A stretch of DNA of 64,000 nt from Oscillospiraceae bacterium (GCA_031280825.1 JAITGE010000005.1:1-64000); one strand, 5' to 3'; counted from the stretch's first letter, positions 12,001 to 17,533 are shown. The notes: generated by a model from the sequence alone, not told the origin. Translations and numbers: made by a program.

Positions 12001-14088
12001 GTGATTCGCAACGTCGGTTATGTCAACGGCACGCCGAGCAACCCGGAAGAGAATCCGGTTATCCCGAACCCACCGGTTTATGAAGGCGTGACGGGCAACA
12101 AGCGCGCCAATCCGGCGGCGGGCAGTGTGCTGCACGCAGGCGACGTGGTGACCTACAGCATTGATGTGACGAACCACTACAGCAAGACGGTGGCGAATGT
12201 GGCTGTCCGTGACAGCATCCCGGCAGGTACGACGCTGGTGCCGAGCAGCATCACGGCAGGCGGTGTTTACAGCGGCGGGCAAATCGTCTGGAGCATTCCG
12301 AGCCTTGCGCCCGGGCAGACTGTGACGGTCAGCTTCAGCGTGACGGTGAACGCGCTCCCCGCAGGTGTTTCTTTTGCGACGATTCGCAACCAGGCGATTG
12401 TCGCCGCGCCGAACCCGGATCGCCCGGATCTCCCGCCTGTGGAAACCCCAACCCCGCCTGTGGAGCATCCACAGCTTCCGCCCAGCGGCGGGCTGTATCT
12501 GCACAAGAGCAGCAATACCTACGGTTCCGTGCAGCCCGGTCAGGAGATCACCTACACCATTACGCTGGTGAACTACGGCGGGACGGTGCGCGAGAACATC
12601 GTGGTAACAGACAGCATTCCGCAAGGAACGGCTTATGTTGCGGGAAGCGCCAGTGATGGCGGCACGCTCAACGGGAATGTGCTGAGCTGGACAGTTGCCA
12701 GCCTCGCGCCCGGGCAGAGCAAGACGCTGACCTTCCGCGTAACGGTGAACGCTGACGCGACGGGCAGCATTCGCAACACGGCTTATGTGGATGGCAACCC
12801 GAGCAACCCGGATGAGGTTCCTGTGATTCCTGTTATTCCGCAGCCCGGCACGCCGGATGTGGTCGGCACGAAGCGTTCCGACCCCGCGAGCGGCAGCAGT
12901 GTGCAGGCGGGGCAGGCGATTACGTATTACATCCATGTGACCAACCGCAGCAATCGCGCGGCGAGCAACGTGACCGTGCGCGATGCGATCCCGGCGGGCA
13001 CGACACTGATTGCCGGATCGATCGACAACGGCGGTACGGAAGCAGGCGGCACAGTGACTTGGAGCATTCCGAGCCTGGGTGCGGGCGCGACGATGGTTCT
13101 GAGCTTCCGTGTGACGGTGAATGCTCTTGCGGCAGGCACAAGCTATGCGGTGATCCGTAACAGGGCGATTATCACGGGTCCGAGCAACGGCGGCAGCGGT
13201 CCGGTCGTTGACAGCCCGACCAATGATGTGACGCACGACAATACGCCGCCGCGCCTGGATGTGGTGAAATCCGCCGACAGGAACGTGAGCAAGAAGGATG
13301 ATGTGATCACCTACACGATCCGCGTATACAACCGCGGCAGCAGTGCGGTGAGCAATGTTATCATTCGCGATCAAATCCCGGCAGGCACGCGTTATGTGAA
13401 CAACTCAGCCAATCCGGCAGCAGCGCTTTCGGGCGATGTGCTGACCTGGAATGTTGCGAGTATCCCGGCGGGCGGCAGTGCAACGGTCAGCTTCCAAGTG
13501 AAGGTCACGACTGATGCTGCCGGAACGATCGCCAACACCGCGAACGCCGGCGTAGACGGCGATGGCGACGGGATCCCGGACGACGGCGGCGACGACAGTA
13601 ACACCGTTATTGTGGATAACAACAACAACGGCGGCAACGGTGGCTGTAACTGCGGTAACGGCGGCGGCAACGGTGGCTGCAACTGCGGTAATGGTCACGG
13701 CAACGGCAACGGCAACGGTGACGGTGACGGACAGTCCGGCGGCAACAACGGCAATAGTAACATAAATATTGACAACACCAACAATAACAACAACAGTAAC
13801 GGCGGCATTGTCAATAACGTCACCAATGGTAACGGCAACGGAGGCAGCAGCGGTACGACCGGCAACGGCAATTCCGGCGCCGGCAACGGCTCAAGCAACG
13901 GCTCGGGCAACACCGGTAACGGAATTGGCAACAGCAACGGCAGCGGCAACGGCGTCGGCAAGGTGCCGAACACCAACGAAGCCTCCGCTATGTGGGCGAT
14001 TTTGGTGATGGCTTGCTCGGCGGCAATGATCGCGCTTGTGCTGGCGTTCCGCAAATCGGTCGCCAAGCGGCAGCGGAAATTGCGCTAA
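1..14088 (+). CDS. Giant DUF11-repeat surface protein, 5'-truncated by the window edge
   Basis: The frame is open from base 1, so the N-terminus and signal peptide lie outside; 4,695 residues are visible. It consists of about 35 repeats of roughly 115-130 residues, each with the DUF11 pattern: K-x-S/A-D/N-P, then GD-x-ITYT, then a V-x-D-x-IP-x-GT-x-YV-x-GS core, then a W-x-I-x-x-L strand and a closing TN-x-V-x-H. These are Ig-like beta-sandwich modules typical of secreted or adhesive proteins. After the last repeat comes an aspartate-rich DGDGDGIPDD motif (about residue 4519), resembling thrombospondin-type Ca-binding loops, then a Gly/Asn-rich stretch (about 4539-4654) containing two CNC pairs. 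The C-terminus has VPNTNE (4655-4660), a hydrophobic segment (about 4664-4683) and a basic tail, which is the layout of a cell-wall sorting signal, although VPNTN is not a classical LPXTG. I infer a very long stalk or adhesin. No sortase is encoded in the window. Confidence 0.93.
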   Translation, partial: GDTITYTVTVINTGNDPAYDVEITDKLPDNLKYVAGSITDGVTLAGGGTVTGTATKTGATRDGIDKYDFRWVVSKLMPEETVTVSFSADVVPMPYGVHEREFRNVALVNNIPTNETEHYQYSSNLAAIKYSDPTENTLLHEGDIVTYYIDVINNGADTAYDIPVSDAIPVGTVYVPGSAAMKIGSGTSAASGALNGNKLEWTIPALASRETATLSFQVEVQRMPTNQDTRKIDNVATVDDFETNHVVHTQSNFTLHGVKKSDPMTGTTVYERKPDGRGDIITYIVEVTNEGLDPAYDVEITDQLPDNLDYVTGSITTGTALPGGGTIAGTATKLAQPTESGVDRYEFKWIVSKLMPGEVAHVEFKGTVMTMPQGIAMREFRNVAYVNNHATNETVHYQYAPHLRAVKHSDPVPNSYVRVDDVITYFIDVYNDGADTEYNIDVLDSIPAGTELVPGSITLTNDGTAVIGAGSQSGNQVHWVIDSLAAGRKAVLTFQTKVLAMPKNLDERTIDNVAKVNDFETNHVTHLQTNYAVYGQKSSDKPTGSRVHVGEIITYTIEIMNKGADAARNVKVRDMIPLGTTYVANSASTSANVSSTKTLNAENELEWTIVLLAPNGVEKVTFQVMVDELPEGDTFGVVDNFGYVDEKVTNTVTHEVRKDLLLFEKTASPVDGSEVMERQRITYKIALKNIGDMKARNVVVTDQIPAGTKLIPGSISHGGTESGGVITWNLSTWSVGEERTLTFAVEVLPLAEGESEFVIENRATVKNGVNDPGDDTNTVRHIVRKPVLEFFKDANPPSGSRVKAGDIITYTIVVRNKGTLADHNVHIEDLIPEGTTYVKDSLTSTGGGTGGYLTAPNRVVWTIPELAPAGNHGSAGSYGGEVFLTFKVKVNPLPTGVDEGLVKNKATIWGYDVDGEDTNETEHIVSRSRLSITKEADPPDNSVVQPGEVITYTLKVTNDSADALEYVPVWDTIPAGTTYVRASATAGGRLVRDPSGVAINRVEWVIGTIAPGQTIELKFKVRVDALPEGQHTRKIFNAALVGEGGTEEDPGIPKVPSNEVEHDVIDGPIKISKSSDPAPGSYVYTGQTITYTLTLRNASDAPIVNVPVRDFVPEGTTFVTGSMTGGVKQDYTVLTRQLDWLIAVIPAGGSVDVTFKVIANELPFGKAIGYITNQGFCGQGGGTEDEPGTPDTPSNEVTHIITWHPIEGRKESDPPTGSTVEAGATIEYTVYAVNNSGAAAENVAVIDPIPLGTYYKSGSADSGGTYDAVNNWVRWTIPHMEDGETVAVKFSVIVGQMGVGETGKVIYNQAIVNGSSTNTVTHNVVKPELYGVKSSSPASGSVVYGDQRVDYTVTVHNNSAVTKTNVIVRDTVPLYTNYITGTMTNNAALGIVGTYSAGSRELAWTIASIPAGGSVTLQFTVTVDSLPAGVITRVINNVAYVNGLATNQVTHHLYQPIPIGVKEANPPTGTQVKAGDEIEYTLRVYNYDRLDAHNVVVRDAIPTGTDFITGSETTPAGATFTYDATKREVRWVIASLPKEGTQGYTFTFKVRVQELPENLGQRVIRNIGYVNDTPTNETNHYQQKPPVQAYKYSDPPSGSRVPVGSKITYSIRVTNPGTQPLANVHVMDYIPAGTKYITGSVSNQSDYAGAYSAASDSVSWLIPTLQPGTAGQVTLTFEVEVQHLPQGMELCRIINLALVNGNPTNQTTHVVAAPKIEAEKIANPPHLSEVLEGQVIRYTITVRNVGEVPDYNIKVLDQIPQFTTLLPETITNGGRLVGGNTIEWTIAELLNGAERHLSFDVVADALPEGVERRRIENTAVFGQGGEDPENPTNTVEHNVNKANVVAVKSANPAAGTTVGVGDIIQYTISLKNEGALNAPNTEVYDEIPAGTTFVSNSIRGNGYYNAALNRVEWSVTNIQAGSTAYVGFSVRVNALPEGATEGTVRNAAVVDGEETPPVEHPVALSNVTVVKTANPPSGTEVMVGDTITYTITVANHSQATLYNIPVQDTLPSGTTFVADSANNGGIYYPPNRRVAWLIPTLGAGESIALTFSVTVDELPPQTEMLLILNKAYFHPGSPEPSIPPQIPDKPTNETEHPAYPKTFSAEKTSIPASGSDVNPGDVIDYTVTVRNFNATAMANVAVTDILDADLEFISAGEGGTYDPITRVISWTIPSIPALHGAMAVTFRARVTANPAKSVIHNQARANDKPTNTTVHYPGDVPPINDPRVLLAKSADPAHNSWVAQGETITYYIDVRNVGQQPALNVVVRDAIPAGTVYVPGSVSHGGSLNASNQLVWNLGTLPANSATTRLSFRVTVDYIAHPEDTPYYYHTLRNTAYVDYNSTDGRHFDGRSEEVIHNVDGGEPRPYFYAVKSADPADGSYLSPNGQRVRYTITVYNMTGAAISGLRVYDLIPGGTTYVPGSAGSTSLSASVTEGYAGGRVSDLTWNAAYIAAGSFEQFYFSVDVPALPEGAGYRSVRNSALVTGGDRVTSTNQVIHYQSRGPIPPDVPVKTAVPPSGTTVRPGDEITYTVTARNGATAPATIIIRDAIPAGTEYVTGSATNGAAYAGNVLTWTFANVPAGASVTATFRVKVLEYEASPWIVNVAQVNVGGNSYTTDQVVHYNPPVPDPDDDIRLDKVANPVSGSAVTPGQEITYTINVVNTSARRIENITVTDPVPVGTVYIPGSADNAGSFAGNSLTWAIAALEAGETKTLTFKARVMDYPTYLIRNVAYANYENRNVGSNETVHYPGPPQFRVEKNANPVTGSIVQPGQEIYYTVTVTNLGSQMLRPVQITDNIPAGTTYVPNSASIAVLDGTPNAMAGVLSGNTLYWNLAGLAPGMSAMAVFKVTVDALPAGISGRLVRNSANVTGNGRTLITNEVVHYVGRIVEMDLRKDSDPAPNSIVTYGQEITYTLTLTNYAQTAQTDITVSDTIPAGTQYVSGGTLSGNAVVFQVARIEPSESKTFTFTVRVLDTAVFGQLIRNTARAIWGDKQIDSNEVDHTVNPNRPNVQASKRSTPASGTAVVAGQTIRYTIELRNLGGSAANGVTVRDSIPAGTTFAGAASDGGQYNAVNNELRWSVASIPAGGTVELWFEVTVNARASASMYVIRNTAYYVPTPGSPEQPTNEVTNVINPSDGLRLQKRSDPAPGSIVNTGSTITYYLDVINGGDVDETDVRVSDAIPAGLQYVAGSANYGGTLAGGTVHWLLERVAANSTVTLRFQATVLPPAAGSPAVRYFRNIGMVNGQPSNPVDHVDIVEVQYPSAVGSKRADPAAGSTVQPGRTVTYYIDVINNGNVNLTNIPVRDTIPAGTTYVAGSATSGGTLSGNELRWTIPALNVGQVFTVAFQVTVNQLQPGENSRTIRNIAIISGPQGETPTPEVPHIVFPDQPGLRLVKTSSKQGEVKAGEELTYTLTVTNSGAIQQTAIRVTDSIPAGTEYVAGSATDGGTLADGVITWTIAQLAPGGSKSVSFKVTVLPLPENTLYRIIRNVGYLNNEPGDPVENPQVPELPVTGVKRADPPAGTPLTAGRLVTYYIDVTNHNAKTASNVVVRDTVPTGTSLVAGSVSGSGAVTGNEIVWTIPSLAGGQTVTVYFTVTVDPLPAGVSYRIIRNQAIVAAPDPDHPENPPVETPTPPVEHPQVPPMPGLYLYKVSNRPANSPVQAGDEITYSLTATNYGTAEQTNVIITDAIPAGTTYVEGSASEGAVRSGNVLTWVIASLPAGASRMVSFRVTVDPLPEGSSGRVIRNIGYINGQPGDPVEHPEVPSQGGVYGSKRANPPAGTVLRAGDVVTYSIDVTNYYGKTASNVTVRDSIPAGVTLIPSSITMGGVYADGQIVWSIPAIAAGQTVTVSFQAVVNPLLAGVSYQIIRNQAIVAAPDPDHPEQPPIEVPTPPVEHPQIPPVSGLWVQKTSSRPSYGAVRPGDELTYYLTVTNYGSEIRTNVQVVDSIPQGTTYVAGSASDSAALNGGALIWVIASLAPGASKTVSFRVRVNELPSGQSAGVIRNVGYVNGTPSNPEENPVIPNPPVYEGVTGNKRANPAAGSVLHAGDVVTYSIDVTNHYSKTVANVAVRDSIPAGTTLVPSSITAGGVYSGGQIVWSIPSLAPGQTVTVSFSVTVNALPAGVSFATIRNQAIVAAPNPDRPDLPPVETPTPPVEHPQLPPSGGLYLHKSSNTYGSVQPGQEITYTITLVNYGGTVRENIVVTDSIPQGTAYVAGSASDGGTLNGNVLSWTVASLAPGQSKTLTFRVTVNADATGSIRNTAYVDGNPSNPDEVPVIPVIPQPGTPDVVGTKRSDPASGSSVQAGQAITYYIHVTNRSNRAASNVTVRDAIPAGTTLIAGSIDNGGTEAGGTVTWSIPSLGAGATMVLSFRVTVNALAAGTSYAVIRNRAIITGPSNGGSGPVVDSPTNDVTHDNTPPRLDVVKSADRNVSKKDDVITYTIRVYNRGSSAVSNVIIRDQIPAGTRYVNNSANPAAALSGDVLTWNVASIPAGGSATVSFQVKVTTDAAGTIANTANAGVDGDGDGIPDDGGDDSNTVIVDNNNNGGNGGCNCGNGGGNGGCNCGNGHGNGNGNGDGDGQSGGNNGNSNINIDNTNNNNNSNGGIVNNVTNGNGNGGSSGTTGNGNSGAGNGSSNGSGNTGNGIGNSNGSGNGVGKVPNTNEASAMWAILVMACSAAMIALVLAFRKSVAKRQRKLR

Positions 14089-14324
14089 GGCAATCGCCGG
14101 GGAGGGGTATCCTCACCTCCCCGGCAAGGATGTAAAAGGTCGGCAATCCTGACCGCAAACCCGAAAAGACCGGGCGCAGGGTAAAACGTCTTGCGCCCGG
14201 TGCGGGGAGCGTCGGAATGTGTTGGGAATTCTGAAAACGGCAGGGGAGCTTTCGGGCTTCCCAATGCAGTCTGAAAAAATGCATCCGCCACACAAATTCC
14301 AATTTGGGAAAACGGAGGAACAGC
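14089..14324 (+). other. Structured intergenic leader with several hairpins
   Basis: This 236-base gap holds no gene. It contains a 10-bp GC-rich stem (14096-14105 with 14116-14125), a second 10-bp stem (14169-14178 with 14192-14201), and a TTCCCAA element (14258-14264) that can pair with TTGGGAA at 14222-14228 or, overlapping it, a GGGGAGC at 14243-14249 with GCTTCCC at 14256-14262. A second TTGGGAA lies at 14304-14310, just before the ribosome site of the next gene (14314-14319). Neither GC stem is followed by a T tract, so they are not ordinary intrinsic terminators. Processing sites, an attenuator-like leader or simple 3' protection of the giant transcript are all possible. Confidence 0.45.
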
Positions 14325-15968
14325 ATGAAACGGAACGCGAAAAAGCGCGGCAAGAGCATCAAAATCCTGGCGATCGTGTTGGTCGTCGCATTGGCGGCGG
14401 GGGCGGGGGTTTTCTTTTTTCTCACCCGCAGTGAACCCTTGAAAATTGCGGCGCGCTCAACCATTATTACGCATTGGGATCAACAGGGCATTACGAAATA
14501 CTTTGAAGCAAAGCTGAATGTGAAGATTAAGTGGATTGATTACGGCACGGACAGCGCGGAAATCTATGCTCACTTGCAGCGGGATATCGGCGCGGAAACC
14601 AAGGATTTGCCTGATTTTTATTTGGGCTTGGGCTTGGAAGCCACGCAGTTGGACGCGTTGCTGCGGCAGAATATGTTTTTAAACTTCAACGGCATGGTGA
14701 AGGATTATGCGCCGGAGCTGCAAAAAATCATCAACAGTGACATCAGCCGTAAGGCTGAAATGATGCAAAACGGCGGGCTGTATTCCTTCCCCTCGCTCAA
14801 TGAGCAATATGCCGAGGAATACCCGCAAAAGGCGTGGATCAACAACACATGGCTTTTGCGCACCAAGCAGAGTGTTCCGACGACGCCCGAGCAGTTGCTA
14901 GCGGTGCTGCGCGCCTTCAAAACGGGCGACCCCAACGGCAATGGCATAGCGGATGAAATTCCGTTGGGCGCGGCTTGCCGCGACGCTGGTAGCTCTGCGG
15001 CGGGGACGAGCCTGGGCTACCTTGTGCAGCCTTTTGTGACGACGGATTATGATTTGACCGAGACAAATTACCTGAATGTGCGCGACGGCAAGATATACGC
15101 CGGGGTGATGGAACCGGGATACAAATCCGCGCTGCAATATCTTAATACCCTTTACAGTGAAGGCTTGGTAGATCAGACGGTTTTCAGCCAGGGCAGCGAG
15201 GTGTTTTTGCGCGCAAGCCGCGAAGCGGAAACCTACGGCGTTATCCTTGCGAAGGATATTAACGCGCTGTTCAATGATCCGGAGCGGGCGGCGGCGTATG
15301 TTCCGCTCCCGCCGCTGACAAAAGGCGACCAGCGCTCCACGCTGGTCAGGCGCAGCAAAATCAACAGCGGCGGTCTTTTGATTCCCAACCGCATTGCGTT
15401 GGAGCGCCAGAAGATCGCGCTGGCCTTCGGCGACGCAATGCTCAGTGATGAAGGCTCGCTGACCGTTTGCTATGGCAGTGAGAATACGGGTTGGTTCAAG
15501 GCGGACGGCGGCACCGCGTTGGGTGGCAGCCATGTTACCTGGCGGTTGGCGCCCGAAGCTGTGGATAGCACTGCTATTTACAGCGGCTTAACGGGTGCGA
15601 TGCCCTATTGGCTGGACGCGCAGCTGCAAATGGAGCGGCAGGCAAAGGCTGTGAACGGCGGGAATGTGCTGCAGACGACGGCAAACTGGGCGGGGTACCT
15701 GAACAAGGTCACGAAGGAAAATTATGAGGAAACCGGGCGTGCCTGTCTGCAATACGCTCTGCCGGAGCTGGTTGCCGGGGACAGCACGGAAAGCCTTCCC
15801 CACGCGGCAGTCGTCGGTTACCTCACGCAGGCTTCGCGCGATTTTGTGACGGGAAGACTGAACCTGGAAACCGAGTGGTCAGCCTATCTTGCGGCGCTGA
15901 AGGAAAAGGGTGTCGAAAAAATTCTGCAAGCTGTACAATCGGCATATACACGCGAAATGCAGGCGTAG
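14325..15968 (+). CDS. Extracellular solute-binding protein, family 1-like, membrane-anchored
   Basis: The ATG at 14325 is preferred over the in-frame TTG at 14304 because GGAGGA (14314-14319) sits 5 bases upstream. The 547-residue product starts with a lysine/arginine-rich segment and one hydrophobic helix (about 12-33). No cysteine follows it, so it is not a typical lipoprotein and is either cleaved or anchored by the helix. The rest has the look of sugar-type ABC binding proteins: an early beta strand with a THWDQQG-like segment and a DPNGNGIADEIPL loop (about 202-214), a Ca-loop-like feature common in large family 1 binding proteins. No ABC permease or ATPase gene is nearby, so transport is not supported by context. 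It sits between the giant surface protein and a signal peptidase, which suggests a role in that surface module. The family call is by overall resemblance. Confidence 0.7.
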   Translation: MKRNAKKRGKSIKILAIVLVVALAAGAGVFFFLTRSEPLKIAARSTIITHWDQQGITKYFEAKLNVKIKWIDYGTDSAEIYAHLQRDIGAETKDLPDFYLGLGLEATQLDALLRQNMFLNFNGMVKDYAPELQKIINSDISRKAEMMQNGGLYSFPSLNEQYAEEYPQKAWINNTWLLRTKQSVPTTPEQLLAVLRAFKTGDPNGNGIADEIPLGAACRDAGSSAAGTSLGYLVQPFVTTDYDLTETNYLNVRDGKIYAGVMEPGYKSALQYLNTLYSEGLVDQTVFSQGSEVFLRASREAETYGVILAKDINALFNDPERAAAYVPLPPLTKGDQRSTLVRRSKINSGGLLIPNRIALERQKIALAFGDAMLSDEGSLTVCYGSENTGWFKADGGTALGGSHVTWRLAPEAVDSTAIYSGLTGAMPYWLDAQLQMERQAKAVNGGNVLQTTANWAGYLNKVTKENYEETGRACLQYALPELVAGDSTESLPHAAVVGYLTQASRDFVTGRLNLETEWSAYLAALKEKGVEKILQAVQSAYTREMQA

Positions 15969-16022
15969 CCTGACCCCGCAAGGACGTAAAAGATAAAGGT
16001 TGTTAAAAGAGGACGTTAAAGC

Positions 16023-16967
16023 ATGAAACAGAATAGCGGCAAGGCGGATTCTGTCTTTAACGGAATCCTCAACGTGTTGCTGGTGTCCCTCCCGCTGTTG
16101 CTGGCTTTGGTGATTATCCCGGCTTTGCTGGCAAACAGCCGTTCAGGATACAGCAATACGTTCTATGGCTACCGCCCTTATGTGGTGGAAACCGATTCGA
16201 TGGATCCGACCATCGCGCCCGGCACGCTGGTCATTGGCAAAGCGGTGAAGTTCGAGGAGCTGGCAGTTAGGGATATCATCACTTTTGAAGCGAGCTTTGG
16301 CGGTCAAATGCGGCTGAATACGCACCGAATCGTGCAAAAGCACGGCGCGTATCTCACCACGCAGGGCGATAACGTTGATGTTGTTGATCCTGATCCCGTA
16401 ACGCAAAGCAACTTTCGTTACAAGGTTGTCAAGATTCTGCCGTGGACGGCGAAGCTGGGTACAATCCCGGGTGTATTGCTTTATATCGGCTTACCGGCGA
16501 TTGCGTTATTTTTTGTGATGGCGGGCGGGGTGATCGGCGTAACGGTGCTGCGTCGCGCCCTGCGCCGCCGGAAAGAGGCGCAAGAGGATTTGGAGACCCC
16601 GCCGCCTTGCGCTTTGGCGGAAAGCAATCCGGCGGAGTCTGCTGAACCGGCGGCGGCGTTACCCGTACCAGACGCTTTGCCGGAGGAAAAACCGCCGGAG
16701 GAAGCGGTGCAAACGGAAAAACCGCAAGAAGAAGCCCTGCCGGAGGAACGCACGGCGGAAGACGAAATGCTGGATATGCTGGAGCTATGCCTTGCTCCGC
16801 CCGCCCAACCGGCGGTGGAAGCGGAAGAGGTACAGCCCGAGGCGGCAGAGAAAGACGAGGACGGGGTTCTTTTGGCGTTGCTGGAGTTTGGTGCTCCGCC
16901 GCGGCGCAAGACGCAGCCGCCGGACGCGGACGACCTTCTGCTTCAAATGCTGGCGGAGATCGTTTGA
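16023..16967 (+). CDS. sipW: SipW-type (S26B) signal peptidase I with long acidic C-terminal tail
   Basis: This 314-residue membrane serine protease removes signal peptides. The nucleophile lies in ETDSMDPTI (Ser59) and the partner is histidine in NTHRIV (His101), the Ser-His dyad of the archaeal/ER/SipW branch rather than the Ser-Lys dyad of ordinary bacterial enzymes. Hydrophobic helices lie at about 13-36 and 150-178. An unusual tail of about 130 residues follows, rich in Pro, Glu and Ala and presumably cytoplasmic. It carries three acidic-then-leucine segments (about 247-258, 280-291 and 303-314). SipW enzymes in Bacillus process biofilm matrix proteins such as TasA. Here the position downstream of a giant surface protein suggests a dedicated client, which is inference. 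The ribosome site is AGAGGA about 10 bases before ATG. Confidence 0.88.
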   Translation: MKQNSGKADSVFNGILNVLLVSLPLLLALVIIPALLANSRSGYSNTFYGYRPYVVETDSMDPTIAPGTLVIGKAVKFEELAVRDIITFEASFGGQMRLNTHRIVQKHGAYLTTQGDNVDVVDPDPVTQSNFRYKVVKILPWTAKLGTIPGVLLYIGLPAIALFFVMAGGVIGVTVLRRALRRRKEAQEDLETPPPCALAESNPAESAEPAAALPVPDALPEEKPPEEAVQTEKPQEEALPEERTAEDEMLDMLELCLAPPAQPAVEAEEVQPEAAEKDEDGVLLALLEFGAPPRRKTQPPDADDLLLQMLAEIV

Positions 16968-16986
16968 GAGATGAAAGAGGTAGAGG

Positions 16987-17508
16987 ATGAAAGAGAAAAC
17001 AAAGCAAGTGTTGTTTTGGCTGAAAAAAAGGGAACGCGAACTGCCTTTGGCGGTCGCTGCCCTGACGCTGCTTTTTGGACTGCTGCCGCTGGGGTATGTG
17101 CCGGGCGTGCAGCCGTATCGCGTGAGCGTGAGCGCCTATGGCTTGCCCTTGGTGAATTTGGCGCAGTTTACGGTTTTCCCGATTGCGCTGATTGCGCTTT
17201 GGGTGATGTGCTTGCGCGTGACTGATTTTGCAAAGCTGCGCGGCTGGTTGCTGACGGTGATTGGCGCGGCACAAATCGTTTCGCTGTTCTCTTTCGGTTC
17301 AAAGATCGCGGCTGCGCTTAACACGCGCCTTGTGGATGAGCTGCAGGTGATTGAGCCGCAGGCGCTGGCACAAAGGCTGACCGTCGGTTTTTATTTTCCG
17401 TTGGCACTGGCGGTGGGTTGTGTGATGTATGGCGGCGTGCGCGCCGCGTTGGATGTGAAACGCGTGCGCGGCGCGGTATCGCGCGAGCCTGCGGCGGCAT
17501 CCGCTTGA
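16987..17508 (+). CDS. Four-helix membrane protein of unknown function
   Basis: The 173-residue product begins with a charged segment rich in Lys and Glu, followed by four evident hydrophobic segments (about 16-38, 48-75, 81-102 and 131-153). It ends in a short basic tail with an Ala-rich end. I do not recognise the family. It begins 19 bases after the signal peptidase gene, with AGAGG just upstream, so it is almost certainly cotranscribed with it. The -35 box of the galE promoter overlaps its last codons and stop. Its location suggests a partner of the signal peptidase or of surface-protein export, but nothing in the sequence proves this. Confidence 0.75.
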   Translation: MKEKTKQVLFWLKKRERELPLAVAALTLLFGLLPLGYVPGVQPYRVSVSAYGLPLVNLAQFTVFPIALIALWVMCLRVTDFAKLRGWLLTVIGAAQIVSLFSFGSKIAAALNTRLVDELQVIEPQALAQRLTVGFYFPLALAVGCVMYGGVRAALDVKRVRGAVSREPAAASA

Positions 17509-17533
17509 CAATCTCTTTCGTTTCGCTTATACT
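17505..17533 (+). promoter_or_regulatory. Vegetative promoter for galE
   Basis: TTGACA at 17505-17510 and TATACT at 17528-17533 are separated by 17 bases. The -35 box overlaps the TGA stop of the upstream membrane protein (17506-17508). A start about 7 bases downstream gives a leader of roughly 30 bases containing GGAGG at 17556-17560. Confidence 0.85.

Noticed and set aside
13392..14066. Minus-strand Pro/Leu-rich frames opposite the Gly/Asn spacer
   Set aside because: They are reverse complements of GGC/AAC codons and have no start signals or composition of a real protein.
14096..14125. Strong hairpin after the giant gene as an intrinsic terminator
   Set aside because: The stem is excellent but the following bases (AAGGATGTAAAAGG) contain no T tract, so I list it as leader structure rather than a terminator.
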